This document shows positions 42,908-55,900 of a stretch of 64,000 bases of DNA, piece by piece. The translations under genes and the position numbers were made by a program. Every line of letters begins with the position of its first letter. Position 1 is the stretch's first letter. Under the pieces are notes generated by a model, which searched no databases, had not been told where the DNA came from, and saw nothing but the letters and a program-made list of their open reading frames with translations. This stretch comes from Sipunculus nudus (taxonomy: Eukaryota; Annelida; Sipuncula; Golfingiida; Sipunculidae). The stretch spans positions 53,155,618 to 53,219,617 of the forward strand of contig CM049317.1 in NCBI GenBank assembly GCA_026874595.1, in the 5' to 3' direction.

Positions 42908-44028
42908 TATTATATTGATCAGAAGCGGAAAGTGACTAAACGTGTGTATTATGTTACCAGCATTCATTTAGAAAAAAAATCCTGTTATCTTCTTCTGATC
43001 TGTCTCACATACTATTGACCCTCTCTTGACTGCTATATTTTCTTTATGATATATTATTTTCACGTATGCATTTGCAATTGGATTTATGGCATTAATAAAA
43101 TTGAATTCATTGCACATTAATTGAAACTATGTATACTACAACACAAACACACGTGTATATACATATGTATATACATATGTATATACATTAGATATATATA
43201 TACTGTTACGGAACCTAATATCAACAGATCACGTATGCGTGATGGACATAAACTTTGTCATGGAGATAAAAAAAAAATCAGATTCTGTAACACTAGGCAG
43301 GGTGAAATGTCTAGGGGAATGAATAAAGAAGTCAGTGTTTTTTTATAATTTATTCTTCAAACAATACACTAAATCAATACAATTACAAAGTACAACAACG
43401 ATATTACAGCAAATCAGTATAATCACACAGCCTAATAAATAAAGTGCACACTACCTGGTAACCACAACTGTCACAGTGACAAGTCCTTTAAAGCATATAA
43501 TTCAGATAAACAGTTCACATGAATCTTCTCTGAGAATAACAGTCCAATGTAAAGCTCTTGTAACAATCCCGAAAGCAAACTGAAAGACTATAAAAGATCC
43601 GTTACAAATCTAGAAGAAAAATCTGAAGAAAATCTATAACTGACTTTCACGCTTCTGTGTCCGCTGGAATATTCTCTCACCTCTCTCTCGGCTTTAAAAA
43701 CACAGCCTCTTCATATAACTTTTTACCACAAGCCGAGAACTTTCCATTTCTCGAACAATCTAAAGAACCTTACATAATAAACACGCTCTAAGAACATACT
43801 AAAACAAAGAACGCTGTGTATCTACACGCCAGGGTTCAACCAGTGCGGATTAAATGGACCATCCAACATCCGGCCAGGCGAGGCCGCTACCACACGAGCT
43901 ACGCGTGGCACACGAACCAAATGTCAACAACGCATGGAGCACCCCTGCGCACAATAAAAGAAACACATGCAAGACCGCTGCACACAATAAAAAGGGCACC
44001 TGTGACAATATTATACATATATCGTTTC

Positions 44029-44067
<39 letters not shown>

Positions 44068-44226
44068 GATTTTCGCTATTATAACATTTACACAACGATC
44101 TATATGGTACCTCGACCTTTTACAGATACCTGTATATTAAGGATAATTCTGAACATTACTTATGAAAATTTAACGGCAACCTCTATTATAACAGTTATAA
44201 CTAGTCTATCCGGATGTATCCTAAAA

Positions 44227-44284
<58 letters not shown>

Positions 44285-44366
44285 TAATATATAAGCCGAC
44301 ATTGAAACGACTTTTCTGTGTATACAAATTCCATCTCTCGCTTTTCTCTGTCTATCTCTCTCTCTG

Positions 44367-44460
<94 letters not shown>

Positions 44461-46955
44461 AATATAGATATACATAAACAGGTAGGCCTATTCTCATTTA
44501 TTTTACGAATGTTTCCTAATTTTCAATGTTCATCGGATATTCCTGAAATCAAACGTTTATACACAATTTAAATGTTTATACACACTCTTAGAACTATACT
44601 CTGTATAATTCCTACACCTAGTCCAATCATGTTCCTTGAAGGTTGGATTGTTACTGTTCGTCTAAGGAGTTTCACATAGATAAGGTCGACGAGAACAAAT
44701 GCGATCAGATGTGTACAGACAATACCGACCTGAGATGTGGCGGGTTTAACTACATCAGCGTCTACAAAAATTCGGCACCCGCGACAGCGCCAGCATGGAA
44801 CAATGACGGACCGAGCACTCCACGTAAGAATATTTTCACTTGTCTTTCAAACTCTTATGAAACTAGATATATGCAGTGGCTGGAAGCCTCCGATTGAGCG
44901 ATAATATGGAAACGGCTAATTAGTATACTCCCTTGGAAATAAGGTCAAAGTAAAAAAAAAATAATTATCATGATACAATCATGTATCACGATACAAACAC
45001 CATTTACAAAGGAGACAACAGACCCTAACCTAAAACTGCCAAATGATGATGATCACTTTTGTCGATTTATCTCATACAGTTTGTGATATTGTTAAATGTA
45101 TGTATATTCCCTACGGGACTATTTCTTTAACCACTTCTACCTTATATATACAATGATCTACTGGTTTCTTCCAATACAAGTTTAAGAGTGCTTAACAAAT
45201 TCTCCTGAACTTTAAAAAAATAGGGAATGTAGACTATTTACTATGATGTCGTCAATTCATTTCATTAGTAAAAAAATATTTTGATTTCATACTCATAGTG
45301 TTAATAAAATTTCCTCACATTGATTTTCAAGCACTGCCTTTCACTGATATGAGAAAACACATGTCGTCAGTGTCACGTGGAGGAAAGTTCAGTGAGTACT
45401 TTGAGAAACTGGACGAAATAATAGAACAGTGGCACAAAAAGAATCCTGGGAATTTCCCGCTCAGACAGGAGGCAGCAGACGATGAAATCACCCAAAGCGG
45501 AAGATACATTACCGGAAGCGGAAGAAACATTTTCGGAAGCGTAAGCGACAGTGACACAGGTTAGTATGGTTTAGGGTAGAGTGATCTATTTCAGGGTCAG
45601 GTCCGGTCAGTCCATTCGGTGCAGTCAAAATTGTATAGGACAGTGAATAGTGCAGATCAGCAGGAATATCAGTAAACACATATTTAAGGGTGCATACAGT
45701 ATTTAAAACAGGCGGGACATAGGAGAAATTTAATAAATAAAAAAAAATAGCAGTGTTGGCCATTTTTGTTATGTTGGGGGGGGGGGGACTGAACATTGTA
45801 CGTGTTCGAGACAGGTAAGGACTTCTGTGGCCAGTATTAGAAGCTGCCATACACAACCCCAATTTTTCCTTGAACCAAATAAAAATTTATCTTGAGTTGA
45901 GCTTTAGTCTGATGTATCACAAGATGCCAAACACTCGATAGAAAAAAAAAACTTCCCTAGTGCCCCAAACATGTCTACCTTATATGATAGTATTATATAG
46001 GGATGTAGAAATACATCCCTTAAACCTAAAGTTAAAACCAGAATCTTATACATTGTAAAGTTTCAGTTTCAGCCGGCACAATTAAGTTCGGGTCGCTCAG
46101 GTTCGAGTCCAAGTCTAGCTGGTTTTCGAAACCCAGTCCAAGCTTGAGTCGGAGTCCGATTACAAATATATTGTTACAAGCAATTTGAAATCTAAAGCTG
46201 ATTTAATATTGTATTTTCTTTGTAGTCCACGCTTGCTTTTTAACTTTAATGATAACATTAACAAAACCATAAAAAATCGAGACTAATGAGGAGTCAGCAT
46301 TGTTTAGTTGTTGAAATTTCAGAGTTTGGAACAAATTATACGGAATTTCGCCAGGTCGCAGGATGAATATAAAATTGTGATTCATTAAGTATAGTGAATT
46401 AATCACTATCCCTAATTAACATTTTGTAGAGATCAGGCGAGGGCACTAATCAGCAAAATTATCGATGACTGCATGGATGCGCCTTCACCTTAAAGTATTA
46501 TCCGCAAAAGATCCGGAGAATCTGTTTAACAATTATATCTTTGACGTGACCTTGCAAAGGTTTATCAAGTCTGGGTTTGTAAAACTTTGATAAATTATCC
46601 TTCTGTACAGTTCACAAGCATTCTTAAGTCAGATGGTGCCTCTAGGGAGATGTAATAACTTCGTAATAAGTATGTTTGCATGAAAGTTAGCATTTTTAAA
46701 TGTGTCACACAGACAATATATGTCATATATTGTCTGCGTTACACATTAAAAAAAATATCTTCATCCCTTATACCACTTGACAACTTTTCATCTGAATGAA
46801 TTTTATGCAGTGTTCCAGTTCTTATTTCATATATTCTGTAATAGTTTCATTTGATGCAATCGTACTTTTTATCCCACATTTTCTTTTTACATCTTGTTGT
46901 CTAAATATTTTGAATATTTTAAATATACATTTAAAAGATATTTCAAAGATATAAA

Positions 46956-46990
<35 letters not shown>

Positions 46991-49900
46991 TATATATATT
47001 TAAAATATACAATTGCTACAATGGCATTTTCTATCTTTTTTAATTCATATTAAAACGACAAAATCCTATTAATGTCGACATTAGAAACTGTTCATATATT
47101 TGCCATTAGATGCGTTTACATATATTTTCCATGGTAATAGTTCAATTATAAAAATAATCATTATAATAATAATAATAAAAAAATAATAATAATAATAATA
47201 ATAAAACGTTCTCACATGTTTCTTTGTTAGTTCCTGACCTGACGGGGGAAGTATTGGTACAGGTTGGCCGTGGTGCCATCCTAAAATGTTTTGACAATGA
47301 CGCCCCGCCACCCTCAGGAAATCTGAAATTTCAGTGGATGAAAGGCGACATTCCGGTGACTGACAGCAGATTCACTGTAACTCCTAACGAGGAACTCAAG
47401 TTACGTCATGCTGAACTTGGAGATTCGGCCGAATATTCATGTCAGGTCAAAGGTCAGGACGACGATTACGATCTAGTCAACGACAAAGTACAAAAAACTC
47501 TCATTGGTGAGTCATGTTAAAACAAGCGACGTTATAATTTCTTCAAAGCTCAGATTTAGTACACAGGGTAAAAATTTACATAGCATGTAAACCCGTGGAA
47601 TATATTCTGTGTTATTACACCGTGACAACAAAAATGAAAATCATTACCTTTAGGTCTAATAACTCAAAGCTAGAAACTGATGTATACTTCACATAGACGT
47701 ATGCATATTAAGGCAAGGCAGATGTCGCAAAAAAACGATGGAATTAGGTTACTTGACCAGCCTTATTTAGTACATAATATTATACATATCTTGGCTGACC
47801 TGAGAGAATTAATTTAATGTCACATGGTTTATGTTTACTCTGTCATACATTCGCATTAATTACAGAGCGATTGTACCATTTCTTACACATTTCAATAAAA
47901 AATTCACGCCTAAAACATTAAGTTATCAGTGTATATAAGTTTTGACTGAGCGCTGTTTTTGGGCCTTTTGCATTAGCATTGTACTTATATATCGGTTTTT
48001 TTCAACCATGACGTCATATGGTAACTTTATATTACGACACGCAGAAGCCCCTTGATTTATTAAGTCACCTACATGACTTTTGGCAGCAAAACCAAGTGAA
48101 ATAAAATGTTATTCTCTTTCTTCGCTTAAACAGTTTTACTCACAAAACGTTTAAAGAAACTCATCACACTTACAGATTATCTTTTATATTTTCTGTTCAG
48201 TGTTTCTGTTGCCGGACACGCACTATCTTGTCCGCCTAAAGTACCACGTGACGCAGTGTGACGGCTATCTGGCGAAAAAGAAGATGGACCTTGCGCGGGA
48301 AACTTTGTGCACATCGAACCCTTGTCCATTTGTTAATTTCCAGGCGCACTGTCATGGTCAACTACATACGGTGGGCAACTGTTCGTAAGCTTTAATTGTA
48401 TGATAATAATTTTTAGCTCAGCTGACTGTAAGTCATCTGAGCTATAGGGATCACCTTTTGTCCGTCGTCCGTCCGGCCGTCCGGGCGTCTGTCCGTTAAC
48501 AGGGCACAAATCGTAACCACTGGACCTGGAATCTTCTTACTTTACATCCAGAGAGGTCTATGAAAAATCTCCTTGGAAACCTGGAATTAGGTCTCTGTTA
48601 CCCATATCCTTCGAGCTATGGGGCCCCAAAGTACCCCCCAGAATAGTGAAAAATTTCATACAAAAACTTCAATATCTCATTAACTACACCACTGATGGTC
48701 ATGATTTTTGGCATACTTATTGATCATGAGATGTTCCATCAGTTCCTGCAGACTGCTGGCGCCACCTGTATTTTTCGATTTTTCACGAATTTTTTACTCT
48801 AATTTTGAGACCTTTAAAAATGTGGACTTCTGTTAACAGGGCACAAATCGTAAATACTGGACCTAGAATCTTCATTCTTGACATTCTGAGAAACCTATGA
48901 AAAGTCTCCATGGAAACCAGAAATTAGGTCTCTATTACCCATATCCTTTGAGCTATGGGGCCCCAAAGTACCCCCAAGAATTGTGAAAAATTTCATACAA
49001 AAACTTCAATATCTCATTAACTACACCACTGATGGTCATGATTTTTGGCATACTTATTAATCATGAGATGTTTCATCAGTTTCTGCAGACTGGTGGCGCC
49101 ACCTGTATTTTTCGATTTTTTACGAATTTTTTTCTCTATTTTTGGGACCTTTAAAAATGTGGACATCTGTTAACAGGGAACAAATATTAACCACTGGACC
49201 TGGAATCTTCGTTCTTGATATTCTGAAAGATCTATGAAAAGTCTCAATGGAAACCAGAAATTAGGTCTCTGTTACCCATATCCTTTGAGCTATGAGGCCC
49301 CAAAGTACCCCCCAGAATAGTGAAAAATTTCATACAAAAACTTCAATATCTCATTAACTACATCACTGATGGTCATGATTTTTGGCATACATATTAATCA
49401 TGAGATGTTCCATCAGTTTCTGCAGACTGGTGGCGCCACCTGTATTTTTTCGATTTTTTACGATTGTTTTTCTCTATTTTTGAGACCTTAAAAGATGCAG
49501 TCATCTGTTAACAGGGCACAAATCGTAACAACTGGACCTAGAATCTTCTATCTTGACATGCCTGGAGGCCCATGAAAAGTCTCTTTGGAAACCGGGAATT
49601 AGGTCTCTGTTACCCAGATTCATCAAGCTATGGGGCTCTGAAGTACCCCCCAGAATAATGAAAATTTGATACAAAAACTCAAATATCTGAACAACTAATG
49701 TATTGATCACCATGATTCTTTGCATGGATATTAATCATGGGGTATTTCATCGGTTTCTGCAGACTAGTGGCGCCACCTGTATTTTTACAATTTTCTTTCT
49801 CTATTTTTGATATCTTAAAAGATGCGGTCATCTGATAACAGGGCACAAATCATAACGGCTGGACCTAGAATCTTCTTTCTTGACATGCAGAGAGGCCAAT

Positions 49901-52900
49901 GACAAGTCTTCTTGGAAACTGAAAATTAGGTCTCTGTTACGTAAAACCTCAGAGCCATGGGGCTCTGAAGTATCCCCCAGAATAATGCAAAATTTGATAC
50001 AAAAGCTAAAGTATCTGAATAACCACTGCATTGATCACCAAGATTCTCTGCATGAATATTAATCATGGGATGTTCCATCACTTCCTGCAGACTGGTGGCG
50101 CCACCTGTATTTTTTTTGCAATTTTTTGCAATTTTTTTCTCTTTTTTTTTCAAACCTCAGTGAAACTGGCATCTGTTAACATGGAAAAAATCATAACCAT
50201 TGGACCTGGAAGCTTCAAACTTAATATCCAGGGAGGTCCTTAAAAAAATCTCCTTGAAAACCTGAAATTACGTCTCTGTTACCCGTATCCTTGGAGCTAT
50301 GGGGCTCCGAAGTACCCCCCCCCCAGAATAATGCAAAATTTGATACAAAAGCTCAAGTATCTGAATAACCACTGCATTGATCACGATGATTCTTTGCATG
50401 AATATTGATCATGGGATGTTCCATCATTTCCTGCAGACTGGTGGTGCCACCTGTATTTTTCGAATTTTTACAAATTTTTTTCTCTTTTTTTCAGACCTCA
50501 GTGAAACTGTCATCTGTTAACAGGGCACAAATCGTAACCACTGGACCTGGAATCTTCAAACTTGATTTCCAGGGAGATCCATGAAAAATCTCCTTGAAAA
50601 CCTGAAATTAGGTCTCTGTTACCCATATCCTTGGAGCTATGGGGCTCCGAAGTACCCCCCAGAATAATGCAAAATTTGATACAAAAGCTCAAGTCTCTGA
50701 ATAACTACTGCATTGATCACCATGATTCTTTGCATGAATATTGATCATGGAATGTTCCATCAGTTCCTGCAAACTTGTGGCGCCATATGTATTTTTTTTC
50801 AATTTTTACGAATTTTTTTCTTTATTTTAAAGACCTTCAAAGAAGTTGTCATTTGTTAACAGGGCACAAATCGTAACCGCAGGACCTAGATTCTTCTTAC
50901 TTGACATCAAGGGAGGTTCATGAAAAGTCTCTGTGAAACATGAAATTAGGTCTCTGTTACCCATATCCTTCGTAGTAAGTACCCCTCAGAATAATTAAAA
51001 ATTTGATACAAATTTAAACTCCAGTATCTGAATAACCAATGCATTGATCTCCATGATTCTTTTCAGGCATATTGATCATGGAGTGTTCCATCAGTTCCTG
51101 CAAACTGGTGGCGCCACCTGTATTTTTTTCAATTTTTAAAGCATTTTTTCACTATTTATGAGACCTTCAAATGAAGTGGTCATCTGTTAACATGCCACAA
51201 AGTGTAACTGCTGTACCTAGAATCTTCTTACTTGACATCCAGGGAGACTAATGAAAAATCTCCTTGGAAACCTGAAATTAGGTTTCTGTTACCCATATTC
51301 TCCGAGCTATAGGGCTCATAAATACCCCCAAGAATAATTAAAAATTTGATACAAACAAAAGCTCCAGTATCTGAATAGCTAATGCCTTGATAGCCATGAT
51401 TCTTTGGATATATATTGATCATGCAGTGTTTCATCAGTTCCTACAGACTGGTGGCACTACCTGTATTTTTTTCAAATTTTTACACATTTTTTTTCTGTTT
51501 ATGAGACCTTCAAATAAAGTTGTCATTTGTTAACAGGGCACAAATCGTAACCGCAGGACCTAGATTCTTCTTACTTGACATCAAGGGAGGTTCATGAAAA
51601 GTCTGTGTGAAAACATGAAATTAGGTCTCTGTTACCCATATCCTTCGTAGTAAGTACCCCTCAGAATAATTAAAAATTTGATACAAATTTAAACTCCAGT
51701 ATCTGAATAACCAATGCATTGATCTCCATGATTCTTTTCAGGCATATTGATCATGGAGTGTTCCATCAGTTCCTGCAAACTGGTGGCGCCACCTGTATTT
51801 TTTTTCAATTTTAAAGCATTTTTCTCTATTTATGAGACCTTCAAATGAAGTGGTCATCTGATAACATGCCACAAAGTGTAACTGCTGTACCTAGAATCTT
51901 CTTACTTGACATCCAGGGAGACTAATAAAAAATCTCCTTGGAAACCTGAAATTAGGTTTCTGTTACCCATATTCTCCGAGCTATAGGGCTCATAAATACC
52001 CCCAAGAATAATTAAAAATTTGATACAAACAAAAGCTCCAGTATCTGAATAGCTAATGCCTTGATAGCCATGATTCTTTGGATATATATTGATCATGCAG
52101 TGTTTCATCAGTTCCTGGCACTACCTGTTTTTTTTTCAAATTTTTACACATTTTTTTTTCTGTTTATGAGACCTTCAAATGAAGTTGTCATCTGTCCAAA
52201 AGCCCACTGAAACCCATTTCTAAGGACTCTTCACAAAATTCATGATTTGTTTGCACTCTGGCAGTCATTTTGCTCATTGTTCAACATTCCTTGAATTCAG
52301 CTGAGCGTCATGGCCCATGGGCCACTTGTTAAGTGAAAATGATCGTTATGATATAGTTATGACGTTAACCATAAGGTAAAAGCTTAAAGGGGCCCAATCA
52401 CCTATCTCACTTTCATAAACTAAAGGTAATCCCTTGAAGCTTTTATAAAAATAGGTAAGAAAACGTAGATATCAACGCACACAGGCTGCTTGTTGTGTAT
52501 ATATCAACGTTTAATAATATGTGGGAGCACACCGAAATAATCAAAACATATTCAGCAAAGCCATCTGGCAGCAAGTCAGATAAGCCAGAGCTTTGCAATT
52601 GGCGTTTTGCATTATGTGACCTTTCTATACCTCCGCATATATACAACCTACCATCTTAGGTTACATGTCTTTCCTGTTTGTCAACATTATTGTGTTTACA
52701 AACCGGTTGTTGATAAACAAGTTCATACATCCTTCACAAAGGCCTTATAAGAACTTTTTACAACCAAAATTACCCTTATATCATTAACATATACACAAAG
52801 GAAGCCAGAAACCAAATACATTATTTTTCAAAAGGTAGGTTAATGGACACCTTTAACAACATTCAAGCTGTGAGGCGAAAGGAACAGGTTAAACAGCCAA

Positions 52901-55900
52901 ATATATTAAAATTAAACCAATCTTAAAACCATCTAATGTGAAGGGGAATTTCTCTAAGAATGGTACGGTATTGTATGGTATGGTATTGTATAATATGAGA
53001 TAATTTATTGGGAAAGTTTTCAAAACTGTTATATAACTTCTGGCAAGGTTTCGGTCCATTTTCAGGCAGTTTTTATTTAAATTAATTCTACATTGTACAA
53101 TTTACAATGTACAAACCTGTATGTCTTCATAGGCTGGAATGCGTGAGGAGCTGTGGTTATCATTGACCATTGAACCGGGCAGTGATTTCGTGGCGCCACA
53201 ATGTGCACCTGAATGTATGGAGAAAGCTACCGTTAAACATCTCCAACAGGTAATAGTAACATTCAATTAACACATTCAATTAACATTCAGAATGTCAGAC
53301 AAGCCATAATTGTACAAATTAATGAGAAATGAAAATTTAGAGCGCATTAGTAGAGCACATAACCTTTCCAAAGCACACACCTTACTCGCTCTACTATCCA
53401 CACCAACAGTAAATGTCCTTCTCATGTATATGTGTATATACTGGCCCTCCAGTGGGGGTTTCCCGAGAATAGTTTCCATAGGTCTTTGGGCAGCGGCGTA
53501 CCTAGCCTCATTGCCGCCCGGGGCGGTCTTAGAAATTGCCGCCCCTCTAACAAAACATTACAAAACTGGATAACATATTGAAACATATCGTTTCAAATGT
53601 CCTTGTTACAGGCTTGTATTTGACAACAACGCAATTATATGGATTCACTGGCAGGGAATTCTTCCGCCACATATTAAAGAGCAGACATCTCTTTGCTATT
53701 GTAAATCAAAAGATCGCTCGAAACTCAAACAAGTATATTTCATTATGAAGTGAACAGAAAGGAATAAAACGAATAAATTGTAACTATTAACAGATTACAC
53801 TGCAGGATACACATATAATGTGGGAAATTGATCTTTCATAATTCATGTAAACACGATTCATGGTTACTTTATACTCAACTTGGGAAAAAAAAACTTTATT
53901 TGCTGAGTGTTATTCCATTCTCGACGCATACAAATACTTTGTCACATCTATAATTCCACCTCTTGTTATCGCATATGACAGCAGGTACATCTAATAGAGC
54001 TACTGAGATATGCATGGTACTGCTGCATGCAAGTTATTTAGTCTTTACTAAAAAGCGTAATTCATGAGTTAAGCATATATATGTAGGCAGGGCATGTTTA
54101 TTTTTTTTCGCATAAAAAAGTCCAGTGTTTGGATAAACTGACTTTGTTTAATTAAAATATCCTCAAAGTTAAAAGCATAGTTTAATTCAAGGCTACATCG
54201 AAATCATTTTAGAATTATAGTGATTATGCACTTTGTGAGGTTTTATTTTTAAACTTATGACTATTTGTTATTCAATAAAGTATTTGAATAAATTTCAAGT
54301 AATGATATAATTTAAATATATGTTATAATTTAATTTCAAATGATTTGTCACAATATACAACAATTGTCTGTAGGTAGTGGATAATGAAACTGTTAATAAC
54401 AGAATTAACAGTACAGGTAATATATCTTTAATTTAAGTTTTGAACTCTAAAAGTTAAAACTGATACTTGATAGGTATATTGAACATGTGGCTATGCGGCC
54501 AGGGGGATTCATCCCGCCGGACAGTTATAACAGAATTATATTTTAAAGTTAAAATAATTCCTATATAGATCTGGGTGTTTATTGGTTTTATTCACGTTTC
54601 ATAAAAGATCATGCAGGTCATATTGGTTAATCAAAAGACACAAGCATTTAGGTAGTACTCATTATATACACGATAGTGTAAACGTCTGTATTTTAACCAG
54701 ACTGATGTTAGAGTATGAAGAATCATGGAAAAAAGGCATTTCAGGTTGTTTCAGGCTGTTTAAAAATCCTTGAATTTCGGGAATTCAAGGGTTCAAGAAT
54801 GGAAATTCTTAATACTTTCCAAGGAAAGAGCAACACCATTCGTCAAAATATTTTTCGCACAATATGTACGACAGACACCCCACCCCACTACCTGGTGCCA
54901 TTGGTCTTCTGGCAGGGTTTTTCCCTGGCGATTATCAGTTGCTGCTAGGGATTTCTGTAAACGACGACCGCCCTGAAATGCAGGCTTTTTGCATGATTGG
55001 TCAGTTTATCGATGGCGTTCTGACATTGCAAGACCACAGATCTAACAAAGAATAACTACAGATATGTATTTCTTGCCTCTGTAGAGATCGTCCGCAAATA
55101 ATTTTGTTGGTTCCACCGCCAAATTGTTAATCTCTCATATCGCACTGATGCATTCCAAAATTTTAGGAAATGTGTCCTAGTCCACAATTCACAATGTGAC
55201 CAAGTTTCATTTAACTTTTGGAGCTAGTGTGTGGACATATTAGCAAGCAAATCAGATGTAAAACACTGATCATATAAGGTCAGTCAACATCTAATGCAGG
55301 CAAACATATCATTTAGGAGCAAATATACCTAAGGCCAAATAGTCCAAGTGTTGGCATAAATTGTTTCACTCTTTATTTGTAATCTTTTATAAGCTGTGGA
55401 CATCAGGCAATTATTAGTAGATAAGTATTTACAAACATAAATTAGGGTGAGATATGGAAAGGACAAATAATTAACATTAAATGAAAAGCACATTTGTTTT
55501 CATGAAGAATGCCTGGAGCCGGTTATTGGGGAAACCAAGAGGGCTTTTTAGAAAATGTATCAAAAGGAAGTTCTCTGAAAGGCAACAAACTTCTTTTTAC
55601 ATTAAATATTAAATTTAAACAAAATTCAAGGGTGTCACATTGAGTCATATCATATTATCCTACGTGTTTGCATATGATCTTTTATCCCATCTTAACCCCC
55701 CCCCCCCCAATTCAAACCTCCACAGGTCAATTTTAAAATGATTTTTAGGCGGGATGGTTCCGAGATGATTTCTCGGAATATGAATTTTGGCATTTGGGTA
55801 AAACCAGTACATGGATTAAAATCTTAGAATATTTCGGTCGCAGTTGTTTTATTAATTATTTTAAACTATTTTTAAAACAAGCTGAAAGAAATGTCAGAAC

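Noticed and set aside
44201-44497. Minus-strand frames rich in IYIYI and RERERE
   Set aside because: Direct translation of TA and TC microsatellites.
43816-44571. A 251-codon open frame, the longest in the window
   Set aside because: It is made of (TA)n-encoded YIYIY runs plus solo-LTR sequence, with no domain and no splice support.
48411-52330. CRISPR-like array
   Set aside because: Units are ~337 bp and repeat throughout, with no short repeat/spacer pattern; the host is eukaryotic.
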